Below, one piece after another: positions 37,982 through 47,605 of a DNA stretch of 64,000 bases. The stretch is from an uncultured Eubacterium sp. (GTDB lineage: Bacteria; Bacillota; Clostridia; Lachnospirales; Lachnospiraceae). A program made the translations under genes and the position numbers. The notes under the pieces are model-generated. The model ran no database searches. It was given only the letters and a program-made list of their open reading frames with translations, and had not been told where the DNA came from. The stretch spans positions 29,643 through 93,642 of the forward strand of contig CAMEVC010000005.1 in assembly GCA_945939115.1 (NCBI GenBank), in the 5' to 3' direction. Every line of letters begins with the position of its first letter. The stretch's first letter is position 1.

Positions 37982-39079
37982 ATGAAGCTTGGAATTGTGG
38001 GATTGCCTAATGTTGGCAAGAGTACACTTTTTAATTCACTTACTAAGGCAGGAGCTGAATCAGCTAACTACCCATTCTGTACGATTGACCCTAATGTTGG
38101 TGTTGTTGCTGTACCGGATGACAGGCTTGATAAACTTGCCGCATTATATAACTCAGCTAAGATTACTCCTGCAGTTATTGAATTTGTGGATATTGCAGGT
38201 CTTGTTAAGGGTGCATCTAAGGGCGAAGGGCTTGGAAACCAGTTCCTCGCCAACATACGTGAAGTAGATGCCATTGTTCATGTTGTAAGATGTTTTGAGG
38301 ACTCTAACATTGTTCATGTTGACGGCTCAATTGACCCTATAAGAGATATTGAAACCATTAATTTAGAGCTGATTTTCTCAGATATTGAAGTTTTAGACAG
38401 AAGACTTGCCAAGCAGAAACGTGCTTCATACAATAACAAGGATATCGCCAAGGAATGTGACCTGCTCGAAAGACTTAAGGCATTCCTTGAGGAGGGCAAT
38501 TTGGCTAAGAACTTTGAGTGTCAGGATGAGGATGAAGAAGCCTTTTTAAAGGAATACAATCTTCTCACTGCCAAGCCTGTTATCTTTGCAGCCAATGTTT
38601 CTGAGGACGATTTAGCAGACGATGGTGCTGATAATGAATATGTAGCGAGAGTCAGAGAGTATTCTAAGAAGGACAACTGCGAAGTTTTTGTTATCTGTGC
38701 ACAGATTGAGCAGGAAATCTCAGAGCTGGACGATGACGAGAAGAAAATGTTTCTTGAAGATCTGGGCATCAGTTCTTCCGGTCTTGATAAGCTTATTGCT
38801 GCAAGCTACCGCATACTTGGACTTATCAGCTATCTTACAGCAGGTGAGACTGAGACAAGAGCCTGGACAATAACTAAAGGAACCAAAGCTCCTCAGGCAG
38901 CAGGTAAGATTCACAGTGATTTCGAGAGAGGATTTATTAAAGCCGAGGTTGTATATTATCAGGATCTTCTTGACTGTGGTTCATATAATGGAGCTAAAGA
39001 GAAGGGTCTTGTAAGAATGGAAGGCAAAGAGTATGTTGTTAAAGACGGTGATGTGATTCTTTTCAGATTCAACGTATAA
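37982..39079 (+). CDS. ychF: Redox-regulated ATPase YchF
   Basis: An Obg-family P-loop protein that hydrolyses ATP rather than GTP and binds the ribosome. G1 [12 protein letters not shown] at residue 7, G3 [17 protein letters not shown], and the altered G4 (AANVSED in place of NKxD) that marks the ATP-specific YchF branch. A helical coiled domain and a C-terminal TGS domain ([18 protein letters not shown]...) follow. Length 365, exactly as expected. AGAGGAGA lies before ATG 37982; the longer frame from 37913 overlaps the promoter. One of five plus-strand genes here; its own promoter and end hairpin make it monocistronic. Confidence 0.96.
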   Translation: MKLGIVGLPNVGKSTLFNSLTKAGAESANYPFCTIDPNVGVVAVPDDRLDKLAALYNSAKITPAVIEFVDIAGLVKGASKGEGLGNQFLANIREVDAIVHVVRCFEDSNIVHVDGSIDPIRDIETINLELIFSDIEVLDRRLAKQKRASYNNKDIAKECDLLERLKAFLEEGNLAKNFECQDEDEEAFLKEYNLLTAKPVIFAANVSEDDLADDGADNEYVARVREYSKKDNCEVFVICAQIEQEISELDDDEKKMFLEDLGISSSGLDKLIAASYRILGLISYLTAGETETRAWTITKGTKAPQAAGKIHSDFERGFIKAEVVYYQDLLDCGSYNGAKEKGLVRMEGKEYVVKDGDVILFRFNV

Positions 39080-39088
39080 GTTAAATCC

Positions 39089-39146
39089 TGCGCCGAAAGG
39101 CGCAATAGCAATAATGGGTGCATGGTTATTACCATGCACCCATTAT
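39089..39146. terminator. Two hairpins between ychF and rpe
   Basis: TGCGCC-GAAA-GGCGCA (39089-39104) lies nine bases after the ychF stop and has a stable GNRA-type loop but no T tract. Next, ATAATGGGTGCATGG (39111-39125) pairs perfectly with CCATGCACCCATTAT (39132-39146), a 15-base-pair stem with a 6-base loop. On the minus strand the 5' arm of this second hairpin is the last five codons of rpe. Together they probably end ychF and rpe transcripts from opposite sides. Confidence 0.6.
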
Positions 39147-39797
39147 CTCTTTAAATTTCTTAACATTGTCAGCTACGTTTCCGGCAAATACAGCCGAACC
39201 CGCTACTATTACATTTGCTCCTGCCTCAAGCACTGAAGCAAGATTTCCTGTATTTATTCCACCATCAATTTCAATATCTGTATCCAGCCCCTTTTCATCG
39301 AGGAGTCTTCTGACCTCTTTTACTTTATCAAGGGATTCCGGAATAAACTTCTGTCCGCCAAATCCCGGATTAACACTCATTACCAGTACCATATCAACTT
39401 TGTCCAAGTAAGGTTCTATTGCAGAAACCGGAGTTGGAGGATTAAGAGTAATAGCAGCTTTCACACCACTCTCCTTTATCTTCTCAAGTGTCGCTACCAC
39501 ATCTTTGCACGCCTCCACGTGTACAGTAATTATATCTGCACCTGATTTAACGAATTCATCAATATATCTTATCGGCTCATCTATCATAAGATGGACATCA
39601 AATATTTTGTCTGTCGCACTTCTTATTGACTTGATGACAGGCATACCGTAGGATATGCTCGGAACGAAAAGTCCGTCCATAACATCCACATGCACATACT
39701 CAGCACCTGCCCTGTCGATAGTCTCAAGTTCTTCTCCAAGCTTCTTGAAATCTGCCGAAAGTATTGATGGTGATAAAATTTTCTTTAAACCGCTCAT
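39129..39797 (-). CDS. rpe: Ribulose-phosphate 3-epimerase
   Basis: Interconverts ribulose-5-phosphate and xylulose-5-phosphate in the pentose phosphate pathway. A TIM barrel with the full set of family motifs: LSPSILSADFKKL at the start, VHVDVMDGLFVP (metal-binding His/Asp), DVHLMI, MVLVMSVNPGFGGQKF and IEIDGGINTGN. Length 222 residues from ATG 39797, behind AGGAAAGG; a frame from 39806 is less likely. It follows rsgA by 31 bases; rsgA-rpe is a common Firmicute pair. Confidence 0.96.
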   Translation of the reverse strand: MSGLKKILSPSILSADFKKLGEELETIDRAGAEYVHVDVMDGLFVPSISYGMPVIKSIRSATDKIFDVHLMIDEPIRYIDEFVKSGADIITVHVEACKDVVATLEKIKESGVKAAITLNPPTPVSAIEPYLDKVDMVLVMSVNPGFGGQKFIPESLDKVKEVRRLLDEKGLDTDIEIDGGINTGNLASVLEAGANVIVAGSAVFAGNVADNVKKFKEIMGAW

Positions 39798-39828
39798 AGC
39801 TAACAACCTTTCCTAACAAAAGTACATT

Positions 39829-40722
39829 CTAGTACTTCCTTCTGTTCTTTAATTCTTCATATATATCAACATAAGACTTATATCTGTCTGAATTAATTGT
39901 ACCTTCTTCCACTGCCTGTTTCACAGCACATCCCGGTTCACTTACATGCATACACCCGTTGAATCTGCACTGTCCTTCAAATGGCTCAAACTCCTCAAAA
40001 TAATATCTCAGATTCTCCTTCTCAATATCAGGAATGTTGAGAGATGTAAATCCAGGTGTATCACATATATATGTGTCTGTACACACATTAAATAACTCAG
40101 AATGTCTGGTTGTATGTCTTCCACGTCCAATTCTGCTCACCTCTCCGGTCTGGCTCACTTCCGACTCCTCATCCTGCATATTGGGAATAAGCAGATTTGT
40201 AAGTGTTGACTTTCCAACTCCGGAAGGTCCGGCAAGAACTGTGGTCTTTCCCTTCAGGACTTCATGCACTTTATCGATGCCGGTATTATTCTTAGCACTT
40301 ATAAATATACACTCACATCCACATCCTTCATACTTGTTTCTAAGACTCTCTTTGTACTCTTCATCTGCCAGCTCTTCCTTGTTAAAGCAGACAACTGTGG
40401 GTACGCTCTGATAATTCATCATGAGAATGAATTTGTCCAGAAGGTTGAAATTAGGTTCCGGCATTCTCACCGCAAATATAACCATAGCCTGATCTATATT
40501 AGCTGCTGCCGGACGTATCAATTCATTCTTTCTTGGCAGGATATCCACCACATTTCCCTTGAAATTATCACTGTCAATAACCTCAATCTCCACATTATCA
40601 CCAACTAATGGCTTAATATGCCTGTTTCTGAATATTCCCTTTGCCTTACACTCATAAATACCGCTGGCCTCTACATGTATATAGTAGAAGCCAGCGATTC
40701 CTTTAATTATCTTTCCCTGCAT
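39829..40722 (-). CDS. rsgA: Ribosome small-subunit GTPase RsgA
   Basis: Circularly permuted GTPase that checks 30S maturation. An OB-fold N-domain (about residues 1-65), then G4 CFNKEE, G1 LAGPSGVGKSTLTN and G3 DTPGFTSL in permuted order. The C-terminal zinc domain has CRFNGCMHVSEPGC. Length 297 from ATG 40722; TTG 40728 with AGG seven bases upstream is an alternative. It follows the kinase gene by 12-18 bases. RsgA is a known substrate of PASTA kinases in other Firmicutes, which fits the neighbourhood. Confidence 0.95.
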   Translation of the reverse strand: MQGKIIKGIAGFYYIHVEASGIYECKAKGIFRNRHIKPLVGDNVEIEVIDSDNFKGNVVDILPRKNELIRPAAANIDQAMVIFAVRMPEPNFNLLDKFILMMNYQSVPTVVCFNKEELADEEYKESLRNKYEGCGCECIFISAKNNTGIDKVHEVLKGKTTVLAGPSGVGKSTLTNLLIPNMQDEESEVSQTGEVSRIGRGRHTTRHSELFNVCTDTYICDTPGFTSLNIPDIEKENLRYYFEEFEPFEGQCRFNGCMHVSEPGCAVKQAVEEGTINSDRYKSYVDIYEELKNRRKY

Positions 40723-40740
40723 AAACAATATTATACCTGA

Positions 40741-42810
40741 TTAATTCTGTGGTGTGCCACTACTGTCTGCCTTTTTACCGACTGTAATTGTAACTGTAGT
40801 TCCAACTTCAACAGAAGTTCCAGCACTCTTATCACAAGCTGTAACCTTACCAATCTTATCCTCTGTAACAGTATTATCCGTTTTTGTAGTGTATTTCAGG
40901 CCATTATCTGTAAGCCATTTCACAGCTGCTTCTTCTGTCATTCCAATAAGATTTTCCATTTTTACAGTCTTTTCATCCTGCTTATGACTTACTGTAATTG
41001 TAACTGTTGTGCCTTCCGGAATTGAAGTTCCCTCAGAGTAATCGCACTGAACTACTTTACCATAAGTTCCGCTTGTTGTTGTATATGAAACATTTGCTTT
41101 AAGACCATTATCCTCAAGCCATTTCTTAGCTTCGCTCTCTGTCTTTCCAACAAGGTTAGCCATAACTACATTCTTAAGTTCCTTGCCACGGCTCACAGTA
41201 ATAGTGATTGTTGAACCCTCTGCGACACTTCCTGATGGAGAGGCTTTAATAACCTTTCCACTCTCAACAGAACTGCTGTAACTGTAGTCAACTGCCACCT
41301 TAAAACCTACGCCCTCAAGAGTCTCTTTAGCCTCATCTTCTGTCTGGCCTGCTACTGAAGGAACGGTTATATTAATAACCTCTTCTCCTCCGCTTATAGT
41401 AAGAATAATCTGTGTATTCTTAGCAACCTTTGTTCCAGCCTTTGTTCCCTGAGAAATAACCTTATCCTTAGCAACTGTCTTAGAATTCTGAATAACCTGT
41501 CTGTATCCAAGTCCTACATCATTAAGCGCTTTGATAGCCTCATCCTTAGTCATGCCCTCAACCTTTGGAACAACAACCTTATCCTTGTCACTATCTGAAG
41601 TCTTAGTTTCTTCTGATATGCTCTGGGTAGTCTCTGTATTCTCTTTCTTAGCTGACTTGGTACTTCCCACAAGCTTAACAATTACAAATATAGTAACAAT
41701 AAGAATAATGACAGCAATACCGATACCAATAATTTTCATAATAAGATCAAGCTTATCATTGCTCTCATCATCGATATCCACATCATCACTCAGTTCTGTA
41801 TCAGATGAATTATCTTCCTGCTCTTCATCCTCTTCATCATCTTCTTCGTCCATAAAGATATCCTCATCGAATTCATCGTCATCATCTGTATTCTCTGCTG
41901 CTCCTGTAACCTGCGTATCAGCTGCCGAAACCGCTGCCGCTGCACCAGATGCAGCATACGCTGGAGCCATTGTAACAAAATCAACATCCGGCATAACAAG
42001 AGATTTCTTTAAATCTGTAATAAGCTCTGCTGCTGACTGATATCTCCTGTCCGGCTTCTTCTGTGTACACTTAATTACAATCCTGTCAATACTTAAAGGT
42101 ATGTCAGAGGCAACTGTAGATGGAGCTGGAATCTCATCCTGTATATGCTGTACTGCAACTGCCACTGTTGAATCCCCATCAAAAGGAACGGTTCCTGTAA
42201 GCATCTCAAATACAGTGATACCCAATGAATATATATCACTTCTCGCATCTGAGTATCCACCTCTTGCCTGCTCAGGTGAAATGTAATGAACAGAACCCAT
42301 AGTTGATGAAGAATTGATTGTACTTGAAGATGCAACCTTAGCAATGCCAAAATCAGTAACCTTGACCTTACCTTCCTTAGAAATAATAATGTTCTGCGGC
42401 TTTATATCCCTGTGAACAATATTGTGTTTATGTGCTGCATCCAACCCATTTGCTACCTGGATTGCAATACTTACTGCTTCCTTAAATGGAATTCTGCCAC
42501 GCTTTTCAATATATTTCTTGAGTGTAATACCCTCAACCAGTTCCATTACAATATAATATATGCCGTTCTCATCCCCGACATCGTATACATTTACTACATT
42601 AGGATGTGTAAATCCTGCTACTGACTGAGCTTCAGCCCTGAACTTAGACACAAATGTCTTATCCTCACTGAACTCTGATTTCATAACCTTAATTGCTACA
42701 TACCTGTTGAGCTTATGGCATTTTGCCTTATATACATCTGACATTCCGCCAGTTCCTATCTGCTCAATTATCTCGTATCTGTCTGCTAAAAACATTCCTT
42801 TTCTTAACAT
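40741..42810 (-). CDS. prkC: PASTA-domain Ser/Thr kinase (PrkC/StkP type)
   Basis: Membrane receptor kinase that senses muropeptides or lipid II. The kinase domain (about residues 10-270) has the Gly-rich loop GTGGMSDVYKA, Lys in VAIKVMK, catalytic HRDIKPQNI and DFGIAKV. A roughly 45-residue, almost purely acidic Asp/Glu stretch precedes the single membrane helix (near 358-380). Outside are four PASTA domains, beginning VVVPKVEGMTKDEA, ITVPSVAGQTEDEA, VVMANLVGKTESEA and VKMENLIGMTEEAA. Length 689. prpC, the cognate phosphatase, lies 20 bases upstream. The acidic juxtamembrane block is longer than I expect for the family. Confidence 0.95.
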   Translation of the reverse strand: MLRKGMFLADRYEIIEQIGTGGMSDVYKAKCHKLNRYVAIKVMKSEFSEDKTFVSKFRAEAQSVAGFTHPNVVNVYDVGDENGIYYIVMELVEGITLKKYIEKRGRIPFKEAVSIAIQVANGLDAAHKHNIVHRDIKPQNIIISKEGKVKVTDFGIAKVASSSTINSSSTMGSVHYISPEQARGGYSDARSDIYSLGITVFEMLTGTVPFDGDSTVAVAVQHIQDEIPAPSTVASDIPLSIDRIVIKCTQKKPDRRYQSAAELITDLKKSLVMPDVDFVTMAPAYAASGAAAAVSAADTQVTGAAENTDDDDEFDEDIFMDEEDDEEDEEQEDNSSDTELSDDVDIDDESNDKLDLIMKIIGIGIAVIILIVTIFVIVKLVGSTKSAKKENTETTQSISEETKTSDSDKDKVVVPKVEGMTKDEAIKALNDVGLGYRQVIQNSKTVAKDKVISQGTKAGTKVAKNTQIILTISGGEEVINITVPSVAGQTEDEAKETLEGVGFKVAVDYSYSSSVESGKVIKASPSGSVAEGSTITITVSRGKELKNVVMANLVGKTESEAKKWLEDNGLKANVSYTTTSGTYGKVVQCDYSEGTSIPEGTTVTITVSHKQDEKTVKMENLIGMTEEAAVKWLTDNGLKYTTKTDNTVTEDKIGKVTACDKSAGTSVEVGTTVTITVGKKADSSGTPQN

Positions 42811-42830
42811 AAAAAACCTATCCCTTTCAC

Positions 42831-43550
42831 TTACAGTTCTACAATCACAACTGATATATTATCTTTACCACCGTTGGCATTCGCTCTGTCAATAAGAACT
42901 GCAGCAGCCTCCTCAATATCCGGACTATTCTTTACAATCCGCATTATCTCATCATCTTCCAACATATTAGTAAGTCCGTCCGAACACATAAGAATCTTAC
43001 TGTTCTCCTTGAGGTCAACGGAAAACATCTCCGGTTCCACCTGTTCTTCTCCACCAATTGCTCTTGTTATCACATTCTTCTTAGCATGTGTTCTGGCCTC
43101 GCTTCTGCTTAGCTGTCCTGCAAGTACCATTTCCTCCACCAGAGAATGATCTCTTGTTATCTGTGTGATTTCATCATCTATCACATACAATCTGCTGTCT
43201 CCAACATTAGCCACCCTCAGTACATTGCCAAATATACTTGCAATTACCAGCGTAGTTCCCATTCCCTGATAGTCCTCCGACTCTCCGGCTTTCTTAATCA
43301 GCAGGGTATTAACACTCTTTACAGCTTCACTAATTACAGATAAGGCATCTGTTTCTTCAGATTCAGCTATCAATGCCTTAAGCGTCTCAACAGTATATCT
43401 TGAAGCAGTGTCTCCAGCTTTGTGTCCTCCCATTCCATCTGCCACAACAAACAGATTCGGCAGGCAGCCAATACTTTCAACAGACGCATATATATAATCC
43501 TGATTAACGGCACGGGTCTTGCCAATATCAGTAATTGCCGTTGCTCTCAT
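42831..43550 (-). CDS. prpC: PP2C-type Ser/Thr phosphatase
   Basis: Dephosphorylates targets of the PASTA kinase and the kinase itself. PPM motifs are complete: RAVNQDYIY near the start, VADGMGGHKAGD (metal-binding Asp-Gly), GMGTTLVIA, VGDSRLYVI, SDGLTNML and KDNISVVIV at the end. Length 239 residues from ATG 43550, whose GGAGG site lies inside rlmN; the two genes overlap by 23 bases in different frames, tying phosphatase translation to rlmN. Confidence 0.96.
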   Translation of the reverse strand: MRATAITDIGKTRAVNQDYIYASVESIGCLPNLFVVADGMGGHKAGDTASRYTVETLKALIAESEETDALSVISEAVKSVNTLLIKKAGESEDYQGMGTTLVIASIFGNVLRVANVGDSRLYVIDDEITQITRDHSLVEEMVLAGQLSRSEARTHAKKNVITRAIGGEEQVEPEMFSVDLKENSKILMCSDGLTNMLEDDEIMRIVKNSPDIEEAAAVLIDRANANGGKDNISVVIVEL

Positions 43551-44580
43551 TAACATCCTCCATGTACTTATTCCTTAGCTGTCCACAGGCACCATCAATA
43601 TCTCTGCCCATTTCCCTTCTAATTGTAACATTTATTCCATTCTTTTCAAGTTTATTTTTAAATGCGTAGACTTCATCCTTTCCTGTCTGCCTGTAATCCC
43701 TTTCTTTTATTGGATTGACGGGAATAAGATTAATATGGCAGTTAAGCCCCCTGACAAGACTTATTAACTCCTCTGCACACTTAAATGAATCATTCACACC
43801 CTTTACAAGACTGTATTCAAATGAAATTCTTCTTCCTGTTTTCTCAATATAATATCTGCACACATCCATTAACTCTGCAACAGAGTACTTGTTTGCAATT
43901 GGCATCATTGTCTTTCTTAACTCATCCTCCGGAGCATGAAGAGATATTGCAAGCGTAATCTGAAGCTTAAGGTCAGCCAGCTTCTTAAGTTCAGGGACAA
44001 GACCACAGGATGAAACCGTAATATTTCTCTGGCTTATATTAAGTCCCCTCGGGTCATTGAGAAGTTCTATGAACTTTATGAGATTATCAAAGTTATCCAT
44101 AGGCTCACCGGAACCCATAACTACAACATTGCTTACGCGTTCCCCTGTTATCTTCTGTATTCTGTATATCTGGTCAAGCATCTCTGAAGGTTTAAGGTCT
44201 CTTATCTTCCCATTAAGCGTAGATGCACAGAATCTGCACCCCATACGGCATCCCACCTGGGATGATATACATACAGAATTGCCGTGGTGATATTTCATCA
44301 GGACACTTTCCACATAATTGCCGTCTGATAACCTGAAAAGGTATTTCTCTGTTCCATCAAGCTTTGAGTGCTGTATCCGCACCGGCTCTAAATGTGTAAA
44401 CTCACATTCTTCTTTTAACCTTTCTCTCAAGCTTGCAGAAAGATTAGTACACTCATCGAAATTATCTGCCAGCTTCTGATGCATCCACTGATAAAGCTGT
44501 TCTGCCCTAAATTTCTTCTCACCAATCCCAATAACATATTCACACAATTCATTGAAATTCAAAGATTTAATATCTGTCAT
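43528..44580 (-). CDS. rlmN: 23S rRNA/tRNA A2503/A37 methyltransferase RlmN
   Basis: Radical SAM enzyme that makes 2-methyladenosine in 23S rRNA (A2503) and some tRNAs. The cluster motif is CRMGCRFC. The second catalytic cysteine lies in GACGQLRNK near the C-terminus, and MGSGEPMDNFDN and SLHAPEDELR are family motifs. Length 350. Its ATG overlaps the rsmB stop by 4 bases, and its 3' end overlaps prpC. Confidence 0.96.
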   Translation of the reverse strand: MTDIKSLNFNELCEYVIGIGEKKFRAEQLYQWMHQKLADNFDECTNLSASLRERLKEECEFTHLEPVRIQHSKLDGTEKYLFRLSDGNYVESVLMKYHHGNSVCISSQVGCRMGCRFCASTLNGKIRDLKPSEMLDQIYRIQKITGERVSNVVVMGSGEPMDNFDNLIKFIELLNDPRGLNISQRNITVSSCGLVPELKKLADLKLQITLAISLHAPEDELRKTMMPIANKYSVAELMDVCRYYIEKTGRRISFEYSLVKGVNDSFKCAEELISLVRGLNCHINLIPVNPIKERDYRQTGKDEVYAFKNKLEKNGINVTIRREMGRDIDGACGQLRNKYMEDVNESNGNY

Positions 44581-45887
44581 GACTGTTCTCTCCTAAGCTT
44601 TGCGACAAAGAATCCATCCGTTCCGCCCTTCTCATCCGGAAGAATCTGCCTGTACTCCACTTTGCTAAATCCAAATCTATCGCATATCCAGTCAGCATTT
44701 TCCTCATTCTCACTGCTGTTTATCGTACACGTACTATACATAAGGATTCCTCCCTTTTTGACATATGCCTGTACTACGGACAGTATATTCTGCTGAAGTT
44801 CTTTTAATGAACAAAGCTTGTCCGGAGTTATATTATATTTTATATCCGGTTTTCTTCCGATGACACCTAAGCCTGAGCAAGGCAGATCTGCAATAACAAC
44901 ATCTGCCTTTTCCACCATATCATCATCTCTTTCCAAAGCATCGTGAACCTGTACTGTTATATTGTCAAGTCCCATTCTCCTGACATTATCCTCAATTAGA
45001 GATACCTTATAGTCTGATATGTCTCTTGAATAAACTCTGCCGGTACTGCCAACGCTTATGGCAGCATTGATACTCTTTCCCCCCGGTGCTGCACATACAT
45101 CAACTACCATATCTCCCTCTTTAAATTCAGCCATATAGCCTGCTGTCATGGAACTAATATCCTGAATCTGATAAAGTCCCATATTAAAGCTTTCCAGTCC
45201 GGCAATATAGTCATATCCTTCTATTTCTAATGCATAAGGTATATCCTGGACCCGGGTCACTTTAACATTTTCCCTTTCAAGAGTATTGCTTATCTGTTCA
45301 ACGGAGGATTTCACAGTGTTGCATCTTATATATGTCCTCTTTTCCTGTTTAAAGCCTTTAAGCACCCTTTCTGTCTTTTCAGCACCCATCTGCTGCTGCC
45401 ACATCTGCACTATCCATAGCGGCATAGAATATTTTACTGATAAATACTGTAAAATATCTGTATCCTTCTCAGGGTATCTTATAGAATCTCTGTTTCTTGC
45501 AATATTTCTTAACAATCCGTTGACAAATCCACGAAGACCTCCAAATCCTCTTTTCACTGCAAGCTTAACCGCCTCATTACATACAGCAGAATCCGGAATA
45601 TTATCCATATACATAATCTGATATACAGACATCTCGCATATGTTTCTGATTAATGGCTTCATCTTCCTGACGGGAGTCTTTGAAAACTGGTCAATTATGT
45701 AATCCAGCTCTATTCTGTTTTCGATAGTACCAATTGCCAGTCTTCCTATAAATGCTCTTTTATTCTTATCAAGATACTGATACTTTGTCAGGGCATTATT
45801 AATGAGAAGGTGTGAAAATTCACCCTTCTCATTGATTTCCATTAATATATCGAGAACAACTGCTCTTAAATTCACCGAATCAGTCAC
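44577..45887 (-). CDS. rsmB: 16S rRNA m5C967 methyltransferase RsmB
   Basis: An N-terminal NusB-like RNA-binding domain (about residues 1-130) followed by a Sun/NOL1 methyltransferase domain with the SAM site VDVCAAPGGKS, the catalytic cysteine pair in DLPCSGLG and YSTCTI, and the SSENE follow-up. Length 436 from GTG 45887, chosen because GGAGG lies eight bases upstream; a longer frame from 45902 overlaps that site. It overlaps the upstream zinc peptidase gene by 8 bases and rlmN by 4. Confidence 0.94.
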   Translation of the reverse strand: MTDSVNLRAVVLDILMEINEKGEFSHLLINNALTKYQYLDKNKRAFIGRLAIGTIENRIELDYIIDQFSKTPVRKMKPLIRNICEMSVYQIMYMDNIPDSAVCNEAVKLAVKRGFGGLRGFVNGLLRNIARNRDSIRYPEKDTDILQYLSVKYSMPLWIVQMWQQQMGAEKTERVLKGFKQEKRTYIRCNTVKSSVEQISNTLERENVKVTRVQDIPYALEIEGYDYIAGLESFNMGLYQIQDISSMTAGYMAEFKEGDMVVDVCAAPGGKSINAAISVGSTGRVYSRDISDYKVSLIEDNVRRMGLDNITVQVHDALERDDDMVEKADVVIADLPCSGLGVIGRKPDIKYNITPDKLCSLKELQQNILSVVQAYVKKGGILMYSTCTINSSENEENADWICDRFGFSKVEYRQILPDEKGGTDGFFVAKLRREQS

Positions 45888-46599
45888 GGCGTCTTCCTCC
45901 AAATAGATAAATCAGTCTCAAAAGCTGTAATATAGCTGTTGCCGCTGCCGCAACGTATGTCATGGCCGCTGCAGTAAGCACCTTTCTTGCCTGACGGTTT
46001 TCATCTCCATACAGATATCCTTCCGACTCAAGAAGCTTTAATGCCCTTGAGGATGCGTTAAACTCTACCGGCAGGGTAACAAGCTGAAAAAGAACCGCCA
46101 GTGAGAACATAAGAATTCCTATATCAACAAGCACATTAGTTGAGCCAAATATAAGTCCGGCAATAATAAATATCCATGAAAGCTGTGAACCAATATTAGC
46201 GAATGGAAACAGCGCTGTCCTGAAGCTTAATGGTCCATACCCCTGTGCATGCTGGATTGCATGTCCTGTCTCATGGGCTGCCACACCTATAGCCGCAACC
46301 GATGTTGAATTATATACTGAATCCGACAGATTCAAAGTCTTATGTCTTGGATTGTAATTGTCAGTAAGACTACCTGATATTCTCTGAATAGACACATCAT
46401 ATATTCCCTGGCTCCGTAAAAGCTGCTCAGCTACCATTGCCCCGGTCATCCCCTTAGATGATGCCACTTTGGCATATCTGTTATATGTGCTCTTAACCTT
46501 TACCTGTGCAATAAGAGCAATGACACAGGATATAATAATCAGAATATACATCGGGTCATAATAATACCCGTATCCATAATATCCATATAATGCAACCAT
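45880..46599 (-). CDS. Membrane zinc metallopeptidase (YugP-like)
   Basis: A 239-residue membrane protein of the neutral zinc metallopeptidase family (Zn_peptidase_2). The active-site helix is VAAHETGHAIQHAQGY (HExxH), with membrane helices before and after and a Tyr/Gly-rich N-terminus (YGYYGYGYYYD). GMTGAMVAEQLL and NPRHKTLNLS are typical of the family. Substrate and role are unknown. It lies in the fmt-rsmB-rlmN-prpC-prkC run, as is frequent in Clostridia. GAGG precedes ATG 46599. Confidence 0.88.
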   Translation of the reverse strand: MVALYGYYGYGYYYDPMYILIIISCVIALIAQVKVKSTYNRYAKVASSKGMTGAMVAEQLLRSQGIYDVSIQRISGSLTDNYNPRHKTLNLSDSVYNSTSVAAIGVAAHETGHAIQHAQGYGPLSFRTALFPFANIGSQLSWIFIIAGLIFGSTNVLVDIGILMFSLAVLFQLVTLPVEFNASSRALKLLESEGYLYGDENRQARKVLTAAAMTYVAAAATAILQLLRLIYLFGGRRRD

Positions 46600-46637
46600 A
46601 CATATACCTCATTTCTTATTAGTTAATACAAATGTTT

Positions 46638-47585
46638 CTATTCTCCTAAAACAATGCCCTCATCCAGATGATTTCCACGAAGGAAGGAACCACTGTCCAT
46701 GCGCTTCTTTCCCTCAAGCTGCACTTCTTTTATTATAAGATATCCATTACCACAGGCAACTGTAAATGATTCTTTGTCTATTTCAACAACCTCTCCAGGC
46801 TCGCCATCTCTTAGCTGGCAGGCAGAATCGTCAGAAATAACATCTGCATCCCAGACTTTAAGCATTTTACCGTTTATAAAGGTAAATGCACTCGGCCATG
46901 GATTAAGTCCACGTATAAGTCTTTCAATCTTAACAGCATCCTCATTAAAATCCATTTTTCCAAAAGACTTATCAAGCATCTTCACATAGGTACTTTCCGC
47001 ATCATTCTGTGGGACGGGAACAACTGTCCCTGCCTCAAGCTCTTCAAGTGTTTCCACAAGAAGCCTTGCACCCACATCACTTAACCTTTCAAAAAGACTT
47101 CCACCTGTTTCCTTAGGGTTAAGCTTAACCTCTTCTGTCTTAAGGATATCACCTGTATCAATGCCTTCATCCATCTTCATTATAGTGACGCCGGAATACT
47201 CGCACCCATCAATTACTGCCCATTGTATCGGCGATGCACCGCGATACTTTGGAAGAAGTGAAGCATGGACATTAATACATCCATAAGGCGGCATATTAAT
47301 TATACTTGACGGAAGAATCTGCCCAAATGCCACAACAACGAAGACGTCTGCATTAATTGCCTTAAGTTCCTGGATAAATTCTTCATCCCTTGCCCTCTGA
47401 GGCTGCAAAATTCTTAATTCATGTGACATTGCCTCCTCCTTAACAGGGGAGCATACAAGCGCTTTACTTCTTCCTTTAGGTTTATCCGGCTGAGTGACAA
47501 CGGCTGCCACTTCATGTCCGGCCTCTATTATTGCCTTAAGTGTTCCCACAGAAAAATCCGGGGTTCCCATAAATACTACTCGCAT
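46638..47585 (-). CDS. fmt: Methionyl-tRNA formyltransferase
   Basis: Formylates initiator Met-tRNA using 10-formyl-tetrahydrofolate. MRVVFMGTPDFSVGTL opens the protein; the catalytic region is NVHASLLPKYRGASPIQWAV with Asn, His and downstream Asp in DTGDIL. An OB-fold C-terminal domain binds tRNA. Length 315. It follows def by 20 bases; def-fmt is a classical pair, one adding and the other removing the formyl group. Confidence 0.96.
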   Translation of the reverse strand: MRVVFMGTPDFSVGTLKAIIEAGHEVAAVVTQPDKPKGRSKALVCSPVKEEAMSHELRILQPQRARDEEFIQELKAINADVFVVVAFGQILPSSIINMPPYGCINVHASLLPKYRGASPIQWAVIDGCEYSGVTIMKMDEGIDTGDILKTEEVKLNPKETGGSLFERLSDVGARLLVETLEELEAGTVVPVPQNDAESTYVKMLDKSFGKMDFNEDAVKIERLIRGLNPWPSAFTFINGKMLKVWDADVISDDSACQLRDGEPGEVVEIDKESFTVACGNGYLIIKEVQLEGKKRMDSGSFLRGNHLDEGIVLGE

Positions 47586-47605
47586 CAGTTCCTCTTTTCT
47601 GTGAA

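Noticed and set aside
41531..42040. Serine-rich plus-strand frame of 169 codons
   Set aside because: It is the antisense image of the acidic block of the PASTA kinase; the low complexity follows from GAT/GAA codons.
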